Both the position numbers and the translations under genes were made by a program. Under the pieces are notes generated by a model. It was not told the origin of the DNA, did not search any database, and worked only from the letters and a program-made list of their open reading frames with translations. 5,333 nucleotides of DNA, taken from the NCBI GenBank assembly GCA_958417755.1, contig CATZDY010000153.1, forward strand, positions 1 through 5,333, given 5' to 3'. Positions 1-5,333 of the stretch are shown here, piece after piece (position 1 is the stretch's first letter; each line of letters starts with the position of its first letter). The DNA is from an uncultured Peptococcaceae bacterium (lineage in GTDB: Bacteria; Bacillota; Desulfotomaculia; Desulfotomaculales; Desulfocucumaceae).

Positions 1-1913
1 CAAAGGATGATAAATTAGATCCCGTGGTAGGTCGAGATAAAGAAATTGAACGAGTCATTCAAATCTTAAGCCGTCGTACCAAAAATAATCCTGTGCTGAT
101 TGGAGAGCCAGGGGTGGGAAAAACGGCTATAGTAGAAGGTTTAGCCCAAAGGGTGATTGCTGGCAATGTTCCAGAAGTATTGTTGCATAAGCGCGTGGTT
201 ACTTTGGATATGGCTTCTTTGGTGGCTGGGACAAAATATCGAGGAGAATTTGAGGAACGGCTGAAAAAAGCCATAGAAGAAATCATTGCTTCAGGAAATG
301 TAATTGTATTTATTGATGAATTGCATACGATTATAGGTGCTGGGGCTGCTGAGGGGGCCATGGATGCAGCTAATATACTAAAACCAGCTTTAGCCCGGGG
401 GGAGTTGCAATGTATAGGGGCTACCACCTTGGATGAATATCGTAAGCACATTGAAAAGGATTCTGCCTTGGAGAGACGATTCCAGCCTGTGCAGGTAGAT
501 GAGCCCACAGTGGATGAAACCATATTAATTTTAAAAGGATTAAGGGATAAATACGAAGCCCATCATCGGGTGCATATTACTGACGAAGCATTGGTAGCAG
601 CAGCAAAACTTTCGGATCGTTTTATTACTGACCGATTTCTGCCTGATAAAGCCATTGATTTAATTGATGAGGCTAGCTCCAGGGTAAGGCTTCAAGCTTT
701 TACAGCTCCAGAAGGTATTAAAGATATTGAAAAGAAACTTGAAGAAACAAGAAAAGAGAAAGAATCAGCTGTCAACAATCAAGAATTTGAAAAAGCTGCC
801 CAATTGAGGGACCAAGAACTGGAAATAAAACGTTCTTTAGAATCTACTAAAGAAAATTGGAAACAAAAACAACAAAAGAAAGATTTGATTGTCACAGAGG
901 AAGACATTGCTCATATTGTTAGTAGTTGGACTGGTGTTCCTGTACAGAGGATTACCCAAGAAGAAAGTAAAAAATTATTAAAATTAGAAGAAATGTTGCA
1001 TCAAAGGGTTGTGGGACAAGAGGAGGCAGTAACTGCTGTTTCTAAAGCAGTGCGTAGAGCTCGTTCGGGATTAAAAGATCCCAAACGCCCTGTGGGATCT
1101 TTTATTTTTTTGGGACCCACAGGGGTAGGAAAAACAGAGTTAGCAAAAGCGTTAGCAGAAGCTTTATTTGGTGATGAAGAGGCCATGATTCGTCTGGATA
1201 TGAGTGAATATATGGAAAAATTTGCTGTTTCTCGTTTGGTGGGTTCACCTCCTGGCTATGTGGGGTATGAAGAAGGAGGTCAATTGACAGAGGCTGTGAG
1301 ACGAAAACCCTACGCAGTTGTTTTGTTGGATGAAATTGAAAAAGCCCATGGAGATGTATTCAATATATTGCTGCAAGTTCTTGAGGATGGACGTTTAACG
1401 GATTCAAAAGGACGAACAGTGGATTTTCGCAATACCGTGATTATTATGACCTCTAATGTAGGGATGCACAGCATTCGTCGAGAAGTAACCATGGGTTTTC
1501 GCACAGGCAATGTAGAAGAACAAAATTATGCAAATATGAAATCCAAAGTCATGGAGGATTTAAAACATACTTTTCGTCCAGAGTTTTTAAATCGAGTGGA
1601 TGAAGTCATTGTATTCCATCCTTTGGCCCAAGATGATATTCTAGAAATTGTAACACTCATGTTGCAGGATGTAGCGCTACGTTTACGAGATTATGGTATT
1701 GACATGCAAGTAACAGCGCAAGCCAAAGAATTGTTGGCCAAAGAAGGCTTTGATGATGTATATGGCGCGCGTCCTTTGCGCCGGGCTATCCAAAAACAAA
1801 TAGAGGATCGCCTTTCTGAGGAAATGTTAAAGAACACGTTTGCAAATGTGCATAAAATTATTGTGGATGTTGAAAATGAGGAAATCTTAGTAAAACCTTT
1901 AGGAACTGAATAA
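1..1913 (+). CDS. clpC: ATP-dependent Clp protease ATP-binding subunit ClpC (5' partial)
   Basis: ClpC is a cytoplasmic AAA+ unfoldase that feeds proteins to ClpP, usually with the adaptors MecA or McsB. The reading frame is open from base 3 (KDDKLDP before the GTG at 24), so that GTG is internal and the N-terminal Clp_N domain lies outside the window. Counting from the GTG codon as residue 1: first AAA+ domain with Walker A GEPGVGKT (27-34), Walker B VFIDEL (95-100) and ERRF (150-153); a UVR-like coiled linker (about 237-272); second AAA+ domain with GPTGVGKT (364-371), pore loop GYVG (411-414), Walker B LLDEIEK (434-440) and GARPLRRAI (581-589). The P-loop Lys at 33 aligns with what I recall as Lys214 of B. 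subtilis ClpC, implying a full length near 810 aa, normal for the family. The UVR linker and tight match to Bacillus ClpC favour ClpC over ClpB or ClpA. The candidate ClpP-docking loop reads MGF (490-492) where V/I/L-G-F is usual. All catalytic motifs are intact. A terminator follows directly. Confidence 0.97.
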   Translation, partial: KDDKLDPVVGRDKEIERVIQILSRRTKNNPVLIGEPGVGKTAIVEGLAQRVIAGNVPEVLLHKRVVTLDMASLVAGTKYRGEFEERLKKAIEEIIASGNVIVFIDELHTIIGAGAAEGAMDAANILKPALARGELQCIGATTLDEYRKHIEKDSALERRFQPVQVDEPTVDETILILKGLRDKYEAHHRVHITDEALVAAAKLSDRFITDRFLPDKAIDLIDEASSRVRLQAFTAPEGIKDIEKKLEETRKEKESAVNNQEFEKAAQLRDQELEIKRSLESTKENWKQKQQKKDLIVTEEDIAHIVSSWTGVPVQRITQEESKKLLKLEEMLHQRVVGQEEAVTAVSKAVRRARSGLKDPKRPVGSFIFLGPTGVGKTELAKALAEALFGDEEAMIRLDMSEYMEKFAVSRLVGSPPGYVGYEEGGQLTEAVRRKPYAVVLLDEIEKAHGDVFNILLQVLEDGRLTDSKGRTVDFRNTVIIMTSNVGMHSIRREVTMGFRTGNVEEQNYANMKSKVMEDLKHTFRPEFLNRVDEVIVFHPLAQDDILEIVTLMLQDVALRLRDYGIDMQVTAQAKELLAKEGFDDVYGARPLRRAIQKQIEDRLSEEMLKNTFANVHKIIVDVENEEILVKPLGTE

Positions 1914-1920
1914 AGAAATT

Positions 1921-1964
1921 AAAAAAAACAATCTATTGCGCCATGGTAATAGATTGTTTTTTTT
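1921..1964 (+). terminator. Rho-independent terminator after clpC
   Basis: A perfect 17-bp inverted repeat (1921-1937 with 1948-1964) encloses a 10-nt loop. The core CAATCTATT pairs with AATAGATTG, flanked by eight A on the left and eight T on the right. It begins 7 nt after the clpC stop codon. Because the arms carry both an A-run and a T-run it could act in both directions, although no gene converges here. It should end most clpC transcripts and separate them from radA. Confidence 0.9.
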
Positions 1965-1974
1965 ATTATTGTAT

Positions 1975-1987
1975 AAAAAACAATCTA
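1975..1987 (+). repeat. Extra direct copy of the clpC terminator left arm
   Basis: AAAAAACAATCTA at 1975-1987 repeats 1923-1935 exactly. It is also the perfect reverse complement of the terminator right arm at 1950-1962, so an alternative 13-bp hairpin with a 12-nt loop could form in any RNA that reads past the terminator. It may be a remnant of a duplicated terminator arm. Function is not shown. Confidence 0.7.
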
Positions 1988-2093
1988 AGATCATTTATAA
2001 TAAGATATAGTAGAAGTGTTTTTTGTTTTAAAATGTATTGCTTGATTTAATTTCCTTATATCAAGGGGAATTTTATTTAGATTTCTATAAATG

Positions 2094-2123
2094 TTGAGGG
2101 GATTTTAAGGAAAATGATATAAT
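2094..2123 (+). promoter_or_regulatory. Sigma-A promoter of radA-disA
   Basis: TTGAGG at 2094-2099 serves as -35 and TATAAT at 2118-2123 as -10, with an 18-nt spacer. TG at 2115-2116 one base before the -10 gives an extended -10 element. Expected transcription start is near 2130, leaving a short leader to the radA ATG. I see no CtsR heptad (GGTCAAA type) nor a LexA-like box in this intergenic region, so the sequence suggests constitutive housekeeping expression. Confidence 0.75.
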
Positions 2124-2147
2124 AAAGAATAGGGTTAAGAGGTCGTT

Positions 2148-3500
2148 ATGGGGAATAAATTGCGTTATTATTGTCAGAATTGTGGGTATAGCAGTCCCCG
2201 TTGGTTAGGCCGATGTCCTGGCTGTGAACAATGGAATACCCTAGTGGAAGAAATGATGCAAAAGGGAACTGGTATGATAGCCAAAGAAAAGGCGGTAGAA
2301 GCTGCCCTTTTACATGAGGTTCCTGCTTTGGGTATAGAGAGAGTTTCTTCCGGTATGGTTGAGCTAAACCGGGTATTAGGAGGAGGCATTGTACCAGGTA
2401 GCTTTGTTTTATTGGGAGGGGATCCTGGTATTGGTAAATCCACATTATTATTGCAAATGGCAGGTCAAATTGGGAAAAAAAGAAAAGTTTTATATGTTTC
2501 AGGTGAAGAATCAGCACAGCAAATTATGATGCGAGCTATGCGGCTTGGTATACATGAGGGCCAGATTTATTTATTATCTGAAACAGATATTGATACCATA
2601 GAAAACAATATTCTGCAAATACAACCGGACTTAGTTGTTTTGGATTCCATTCAAGCAGTATACAAACAGGATTTAACATCTGCCCCGGGTAGTGTTGGGC
2701 AAGTACGCCAGTGTGCCGCGCAAATGATGCGATTGGCTAAATCCACAGGTATATCTATATTTCTTGTTGGCCATGTTACCAAAGAGGGGACTTTAGCTGG
2801 TCCTAGAGTACTTGAGCATATGGTGGATACAGTTATATACTTTGAAGGGGATAACCATCAGTCCTATCGGATTTTAAGAGGGGTTAAAAACCGTTTTGGT
2901 TCCACCAGTGAAATTGGTATTTTTCGTATGGAGGAAGATGGATTAATAGAAGTGGGAAATCCTTCACAGCTTTTTTTAATGGAGCATGGAGAAGGTTGGG
3001 TACCAGGTTCAGTGGTGGTTCCTACCATGGAAGGTAGCAGAACTTTATTGGTAGAAATTCAGGCTTTGGTATCTTCCACTGGTTTTGGCACTCCCAGAAG
3101 AATGACCACAGGTTTGGATTACAATCGGGTGGTACTGATTTTAGCTGTTTTAGAGAAAAGAATGGGTTTTGGTTTAGGTGGGCAGGATGCCTATGTAAAT
3201 GCTGTAGGTGGGGTACGTTTGTATGAACCAGCGGTTGATTTAGGGGTAGCTTTAGCTGTGGTATCGAGTTTTAAAGATATACAGGTAAAAAAAGGCTTAG
3301 TGGCCATAGGCGAGATTGGCTTAACTGGAGAAATGAGACCAGTATCCAATTTGGAAAAAAGATTAACCGAAGCTTCTCGCTTGGGTTTTACCCACTGTAT
3401 TGTGCCTCAGCAGAAACTAGCAAGGGACTTTGTAAAGAATACATCCATTCATATATTCAATGCCAGTACCTTGGCAGAGGCCGTAGAAATTGCTTTATAG
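2148..3500 (+). CDS. radA: DNA repair protein RadA/Sms
   Basis: RadA is a RecA-like ATPase and DNA helicase that promotes branch migration of recombination intermediates. At 450 aa it is full length (E. coli RadA is about 460). Domains in order: N-terminal C4 zinc finger with C9, C12, C23 and C26 (CxxC-x10-CxxC); RecA-like core with Walker A GDPGIGKST (91-99) and Walker B LVVLDS (162-167); the RadA signature KNRFG (247-251); and a Lon-protease-like C-terminal domain (about 283-450), which in this family is structural, not proteolytic. The ATG start at 2148 is supported by AAGAGG at 2137-2142, 5 nt upstream, and by the zinc finger starting soon after, as in homologues. It has its own promoter and sits 20 nt before disA, so the two are probably co-transcribed. 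Nothing essential is missing. Confidence 0.97.
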   Translation: MGNKLRYYCQNCGYSSPRWLGRCPGCEQWNTLVEEMMQKGTGMIAKEKAVEAALLHEVPALGIERVSSGMVELNRVLGGGIVPGSFVLLGGDPGIGKSTLLLQMAGQIGKKRKVLYVSGEESAQQIMMRAMRLGIHEGQIYLLSETDIDTIENNILQIQPDLVVLDSIQAVYKQDLTSAPGSVGQVRQCAAQMMRLAKSTGISIFLVGHVTKEGTLAGPRVLEHMVDTVIYFEGDNHQSYRILRGVKNRFGSTSEIGIFRMEEDGLIEVGNPSQLFLMEHGEGWVPGSVVVPTMEGSRTLLVEIQALVSSTGFGTPRRMTTGLDYNRVVLILAVLEKRMGFGLGGQDAYVNAVGGVRLYEPAVDLGVALAVVSSFKDIQVKKGLVAIGEIGLTGEMRPVSNLEKRLTEASRLGFTHCIVPQQKLARDFVKNTSIHIFNASTLAEAVEIAL

Positions 3501-3503
3501 CTA

Positions 3504-3515
3504 GAGGGTGAGGGG
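3504..3515 (+). promoter_or_regulatory. Ribosome binding site deciding the disA TTG start
   Basis: A purine-rich run, GAGGGTGAGGGG, lies just before TTG at 3521. AGGGG (3511-3515) is 5 nt from the start and AGGGTGA (3505-3511) is 9 nt away. The in-frame TGA at 3509-3511 excludes any start farther upstream, and the next in-frame ATG falls at codon 67, inside the catalytic domain. Confidence 0.8.
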
Positions 3516-3520
3516 TAAAT

Positions 3521-4585
3521 TTGGAAGATAAGCTGTTATGGGTACTTAGGACAGTGGCACCAGGAACACCACTGCGAGATGGTTTAGAGAGTATTTTAAA
3601 AGCAAAAACTGGTGCCCTGATTTTGGTTGGTGATGAACCAGAAATTTTGGAAATCGTTGAAGGAGGATTTACTGTTAATGCACCATTTACGCCAGCCAAT
3701 TTATATGAACTGGCCAAAATGGATGGAGCAATTGTTTTAGCAAAGGATTTGAAGCAAATTCTATTTGCCAATACACAGCTTGTTCCGAATCTTAGTATTC
3801 CTTCCAGTGAAACAGGTATTCGCCATAGAACAGCAGAAAGAGTGGCCAAACAAACAGATTCTTTAGTGGTTTCCATTTCCCAACGTCGCAATGTGATTAC
3901 TGTGTATAAAGGGAATATAAAATATGTATTGCGGGATTTGGGAGTGATTTTAACCAAAGCCAATCAAGCAATACAAACCTTAGAAAAATATCGGAATGTC
4001 TTGGATAAAGTTTTGGTAGAATTAAGTATATTAGAGATTGAAGAATCTGTATCTCTTTTTGATGTAGCTAGATCCATTCAAAGGGTGGAGATGGTGTTGC
4101 GAGTGGTGAAAGAAATTGAGCGATACATCAGCGAATTAGGTGTTGAAGGTAGACTGATTACCATGCAAATGGAAGAGCTGGTGGCCAACGTTGAAGAAGA
4201 AGGCTTATTGGTGATTCGGGATTATGCCGTCATTATGGAAGATAAAACACCTCGGGATATCATGGAAGTGGTGAATACCTGGCCGTCAGAAGATTTATTA
4301 GAGCTTCCTTTAATCACAAAAGCTCTAGGGTTTCCTAGCACTTCAAGTATTCTTGAACAGCCAGTGTATCCTAAAGGATATAGGGTTCTGGATAAGATTC
4401 CACGCTTACCGTTTTTAGTCATAGAAAATCTAATTAAGCAATTTGGGTCTTTAAAAAATATTTTAAATGCATCCATTCAAGAATTAGATGCTGTGGAAGG
4501 AATTGGTGAGGTGCGGGCCCGATCCATTAAAGATGGATTGAGCCGGTATCGTGAACAGTTAAGACAGGAAAGGTATACTTGGTAA
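3521..4585 (+). CDS. disA: DNA integrity scanning diadenylate cyclase DisA
   Basis: DisA joins two ATP molecules into the second messenger c-di-AMP, and its activity falls when it meets branched DNA. The 354-aa product matches the family length (B. subtilis about 360). Regions: N-terminal DAC cyclase domain (about 1-140) with the catalytic DGA (68-70) and RHRTAE (101-106); a helical linker opening with KANQAIQTLEKY (146-157); and a C-terminal DNA-binding helix-hairpin-helix domain (about 290-354) with GIGEVRA (327-333). All signature residues are present, so an active cyclase is expected. The start is TTG, the only start codon available between an in-frame TGA at 3509 and the conserved VAPGTPLR block. 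It follows radA by 20 nt. Known B. subtilis biology, in which RadA binds DisA and restrains c-di-AMP synthesis, makes the pairing functionally sensible. A terminator lies 22 nt after the stop. Confidence 0.97.
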   Translation: MEDKLLWVLRTVAPGTPLRDGLESILKAKTGALILVGDEPEILEIVEGGFTVNAPFTPANLYELAKMDGAIVLAKDLKQILFANTQLVPNLSIPSSETGIRHRTAERVAKQTDSLVVSISQRRNVITVYKGNIKYVLRDLGVILTKANQAIQTLEKYRNVLDKVLVELSILEIEESVSLFDVARSIQRVEMVLRVVKEIERYISELGVEGRLITMQMEELVANVEEEGLLVIRDYAVIMEDKTPRDIMEVVNTWPSEDLLELPLITKALGFPSTSSILEQPVYPKGYRVLDKIPRLPFLVIENLIKQFGSLKNILNASIQELDAVEGIGEVRARSIKDGLSRYREQLRQERYTW

Positions 4586-4606
4586 GATAGTAAAAGGTGA
4601 AACAGT

Positions 4607-4645
4607 AAAACAAAGGGATAGGAGTTAGCCATTCCCTTTGTTTTT
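4607..4645 (+). terminator. Terminator after disA, probably bidirectional
   Basis: A perfect 12-bp stem joins 4607-4618 (AAAACAAAGGGA) to 4633-4644 (TCCCTTTGTTTT) around a 14-nt loop, with T continuing to 4645. It lies between the ends of disA and of the converging minus-strand gene. Read on the minus strand the same stem ends in a shorter T-run (TTTT), so it can plausibly serve both transcripts. Confidence 0.85.
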
Positions 4646-4682
4646 GTTAACTTTTATTTCTACATCAAAATACGTTTAGAAG

Positions 4683-5081
4683 TTATGCTAAATTATACAA
4701 ACCCAATATTTTCAAATGTTTTTCTTCTTTTGCGATAACATCATCAATATGAATGTGTAATAAATTACACAATGCCAATAAGTAAAATAAACATGTTCCT
4801 ACGGATTTTTCGATGATTTCCTGGCAGTTTTCACAAAGGGTACCTTGTAAATGGGTATCTAGAATATGTTTCAAATCAGCAAAGGATGCGTCAACCGGGA
4901 TCTCCTTTTTAGATGCTATGATTTGAGTACATCCACAGGAAGTAACAGATTTTACTATTGTTTTGTTTAGATGGGCATTGGATTCTTGGAATTTTGCTAG
5001 AGCATCAAGAATACTTTTATTGTAGATAAGAAGATCTGAAACCGTGCTTTGGAAATTGGTAAGGGTCTTTTCTTCATTCAA
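4683..5081 (-). CDS. Conserved small cysteine-containing protein of unknown function (disA-carD intergenic)
   Basis: This 132-aa protein has no assigned function. From memory, similar ~130-aa clostridial proteins beside disA/carD are often labelled DUF1573 domain-containing; I could not check this. It is largely helical with no signal peptide. Features: an N-terminal block FQSTVSDLLIYNKSILDALAKFQESNAHLNK (10-40, broken here by no gap), a CGC motif (Cys49, Cys51), a CENC motif (Cys83, Cys86), two more cysteines (97, 105), and a C-terminal helix pair SVGTCLFYLLALCNLLHI (93-110). The two Cys pairs could bind a metal or form a redox pair. The C-terminal helices resemble the end of MazG-like pyrophosphohydrolases (GDVLFYLLAL-type), but the catalytic Asp position is Thr96. 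The start is TTG at 5081-5079: an in-frame TAA six codons upstream leaves no other start, and an AAAGGAGTGA ribosome site precedes it. Its coding quality, consensus promoter and RBS show it is a real gene. Confidence 0.88.
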   Translation of the reverse strand: MNEEKTLTNFQSTVSDLLIYNKSILDALAKFQESNAHLNKTIVKSVTSCGCTQIIASKKEIPVDASFADLKHILDTHLQGTLCENCQEIIEKSVGTCLFYLLALCNLLHIHIDDVIAKEEKHLKILGLYNLA

Positions 5082-5088
5082 AACGGTT

Positions 5089-5098
5089 TCACTCCTTT
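5089..5098 (-). promoter_or_regulatory. Ribosome binding site deciding the TTG start of the minus-strand gene
   Basis: Read on the minus strand this is AAAGGAGTGA, nearly the full anti-Shine-Dalgarno complement AAGGAGGTGA, ending 7 nt before TTG at 5081. The frame upstream reads TAA AGG AGT GAA ACC GTT, with no alternative start codon, so the TTG start is forced. Confidence 0.82.
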
Positions 5099-5127
5099 AA
5101 AATTTAATGTATTTTGAACTTTGCCTC

Positions 5128-5157
5128 ATTATACATGGGGATCCCTTGTCCTGTCAA
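5128..5157 (-). promoter_or_regulatory. Consensus sigma-A promoter of the minus-strand gene
   Basis: On the minus strand, TTGACA (5157-5152) and TATAAT (5133-5128) are both perfect consensus hexamers separated by 18 nt. The expected start is near 5121, giving a leader of about 40 nt to the TTG codon at 5081. The spacer contains the 8-bp palindrome GGGATCCC (5138-5145), which could be an operator but may be chance. Confidence 0.85.
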
Positions 5158-5179
5158 ACGCTGCTCCGTAAACTTCATG

Positions 5180-5209
5180 TTGACAGTAATATCATAGCTA
5201 TGCTAAAAT
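5180..5209 (+). promoter_or_regulatory. Upstream promoter P1 of the carD-like gene
   Basis: TTGACA at 5180-5185 and TAAAAT at 5204-5209 are separated by 18 nt. TG at 5201-5202 one base before the -10 gives an extended -10. Expected start is near 5216. The spacer holds the perfect 10-bp palindrome CATAGCTATG (5193-5202), overlapping the extended -10 and well placed for a repressor, though no known operator is recognised. Confidence 0.65.
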
Positions 5210-5218
5210 ATTAATTTT

Positions 5219-5247
5219 TTGACATAAGCATTTCATTGTGGTATACT
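5219..5247 (+). promoter_or_regulatory. Downstream promoter P2 of the carD-like gene
   Basis: TTGACA (5219-5224) and TATACT (5242-5247) have the optimal 17-nt spacer, and TGG before the -10 (5239-5241) makes it an extended -10. Expected start near 5254 leaves about 29 nt of leader. Its -35 begins only 10 nt after the P1 -10, so polymerases at P1 and P2 would exclude each other. Confidence 0.82.
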
Positions 5248-5267
5248 AAATACAGTAATTTAAAACT

Positions 5268-5276
5268 AAAGGGGGG
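5268..5276 (+). promoter_or_regulatory. Ribosome binding site deciding the carD TTG start
   Basis: AAAGGGGGG lies 6 nt before TTG at 5283. An uninterrupted six-G run is an unusual Shine-Dalgarno site and would need a G-U wobble with the 16S tail. An in-frame TAA at 5256-5258 and no ATG or GTG before 5283 make TTG the first possible start. Confidence 0.75.
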
Positions 5277-5282
5277 CCGGCA

Positions 5283-5333
5283 TTGTACAGTGTAGGAGAT
5301 AAGGTCGTGTACCCCATGCACGGGGCAGGCATT
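5283..5333 (+). CDS. CarD/CdnL family transcriptional regulator (3' partial)
   Basis: Only the first 17 codons are present, reading MYSVGDKVVYPMHGAGI with TTG as start. This matches the N-terminal RNA-polymerase-interacting domain of CarD/CdnL/TRCF-RID proteins, whose typical opening is F-x-V-G-D-x-V-V-Y-P-x-H-G-x-G. In other bacteria such proteins bind the polymerase beta subunit and affect open-complex stability at sigma-A-type promoters. The same domain occurs in Mfd, but there it is internal to a very long protein, so a start-proximal position and location after disA favour a stand-alone CarD of about 150-170 aa. Two tandem promoters precede it. The identity rests on a short stretch, but the motif is distinctive. 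Confidence 0.87.
   Translation, partial: MYSVGDKVVYPMHGAGI

Noticed and set aside
24..26. GTG at 24 as the true start of clpC
   Set aside because: The frame is open to the window edge and the residues before it (KDDKLDP) continue the conserved ClpC sequence, so the start lies outside the window.
59..523. 154-codon minus-strand open frame inside clpC
   Set aside because: It lies wholly antisense to highly conserved ClpC sequence covering Walker A and B, has no recognisable protein motif, and is best explained as a shadow of the coding strand.
1996..2001. TATAAT as a -10 box of an additional radA promoter
   Set aside because: No acceptable -35 lies at 16-19 nt; the nearest TTGTAT is 21 nt away. 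In this AT-rich gap an isolated TATAAT is not enough.
2041..2065. CTTGAT...ATCAAG inverted repeat upstream of the radA promoter as an operator or terminator
   Set aside because: Only 6 bp per arm with a 13-nt AT-rich spacer and no T-run; it matches no known operator and is likely chance.
2064..2108. Similar AGGGGA(A)TTTTA motifs at 2064-2075 and 2097-2108 as a tandem regulatory repeat
   Set aside because: The copies are inexact and low-complexity, and the second overlaps the -35 box; not enough to support a binding site.
2146..2517. 123-codon minus-strand open frame opposite the start of radA
   Set aside because: It is antisense to the RadA zinc finger and Walker A region; its hydrophobic, composition-biased translation looks like no known protein.
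3457..3963. 168-codon minus-strand open frame across the radA-disA junction
   Set aside because: It is antisense to the end of RadA and the DisA catalytic domain, both clearly real, and its translation shows no family motif.

Overview
The window is AT-rich bacterial DNA carrying a conserved Gram-positive housekeeping cluster: clpC (5'-truncated by the window edge), radA, disA, a small gene on the opposite strand, and the first 17 codons of a CarD/CdnL-type regulator. ClpC with a UVR-type linker, next to radA and disA, is the hallmark order of low-GC Firmicutes. A short Cys-containing protein plus carD after disA points to Clostridia rather than Bacillus. I cannot name a genus from this stretch. 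Three of the four visible starts are TTG, with purine-rich Shine-Dalgarno sites and near-consensus sigma-A promoters, which also fits Firmicutes.

Layout. Positions 1-1913 hold the last ~630 codons of clpC. Positions 1914-2147 are non-coding, with a strong 17-bp A/T-flanked terminator, an extra copy of one terminator arm, and a sigma-A promoter with extended -10 for radA. radA (2148-3500) and disA (3521-4585) are 20 nt apart and form a two-gene unit ending in a terminator at 4607-4645. A converging minus-strand gene (5081-4683) encodes a 132-aa protein of unknown function with CxC and CxxC motifs. The 201-nt region 5082-5282 is divergent. It contains a TTGACA-18-TATAAT promoter for the minus-strand gene and two tandem promoters for the carD-like gene, which starts at 5283 and runs off the window.

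How the genes relate. ClpC is the AAA+ unfoldase of the ClpCP protease. RadA is a branch-migration helicase of homologous recombination. DisA is a DNA-scanning diadenylate cyclase that makes c-di-AMP, and in B. subtilis RadA and DisA are reported to interact. CarD-family proteins bind RNA polymerase and modulate promoter open complexes. The set is therefore proteostasis, DNA-integrity signalling and global transcription control.

I see no mobile element, CRISPR array, tRNA or rRNA, and no clearly new system. The parts most worth a second look are the small minus-strand protein, the compact triple-promoter region, and the three-segment repeat at the clpC terminator.
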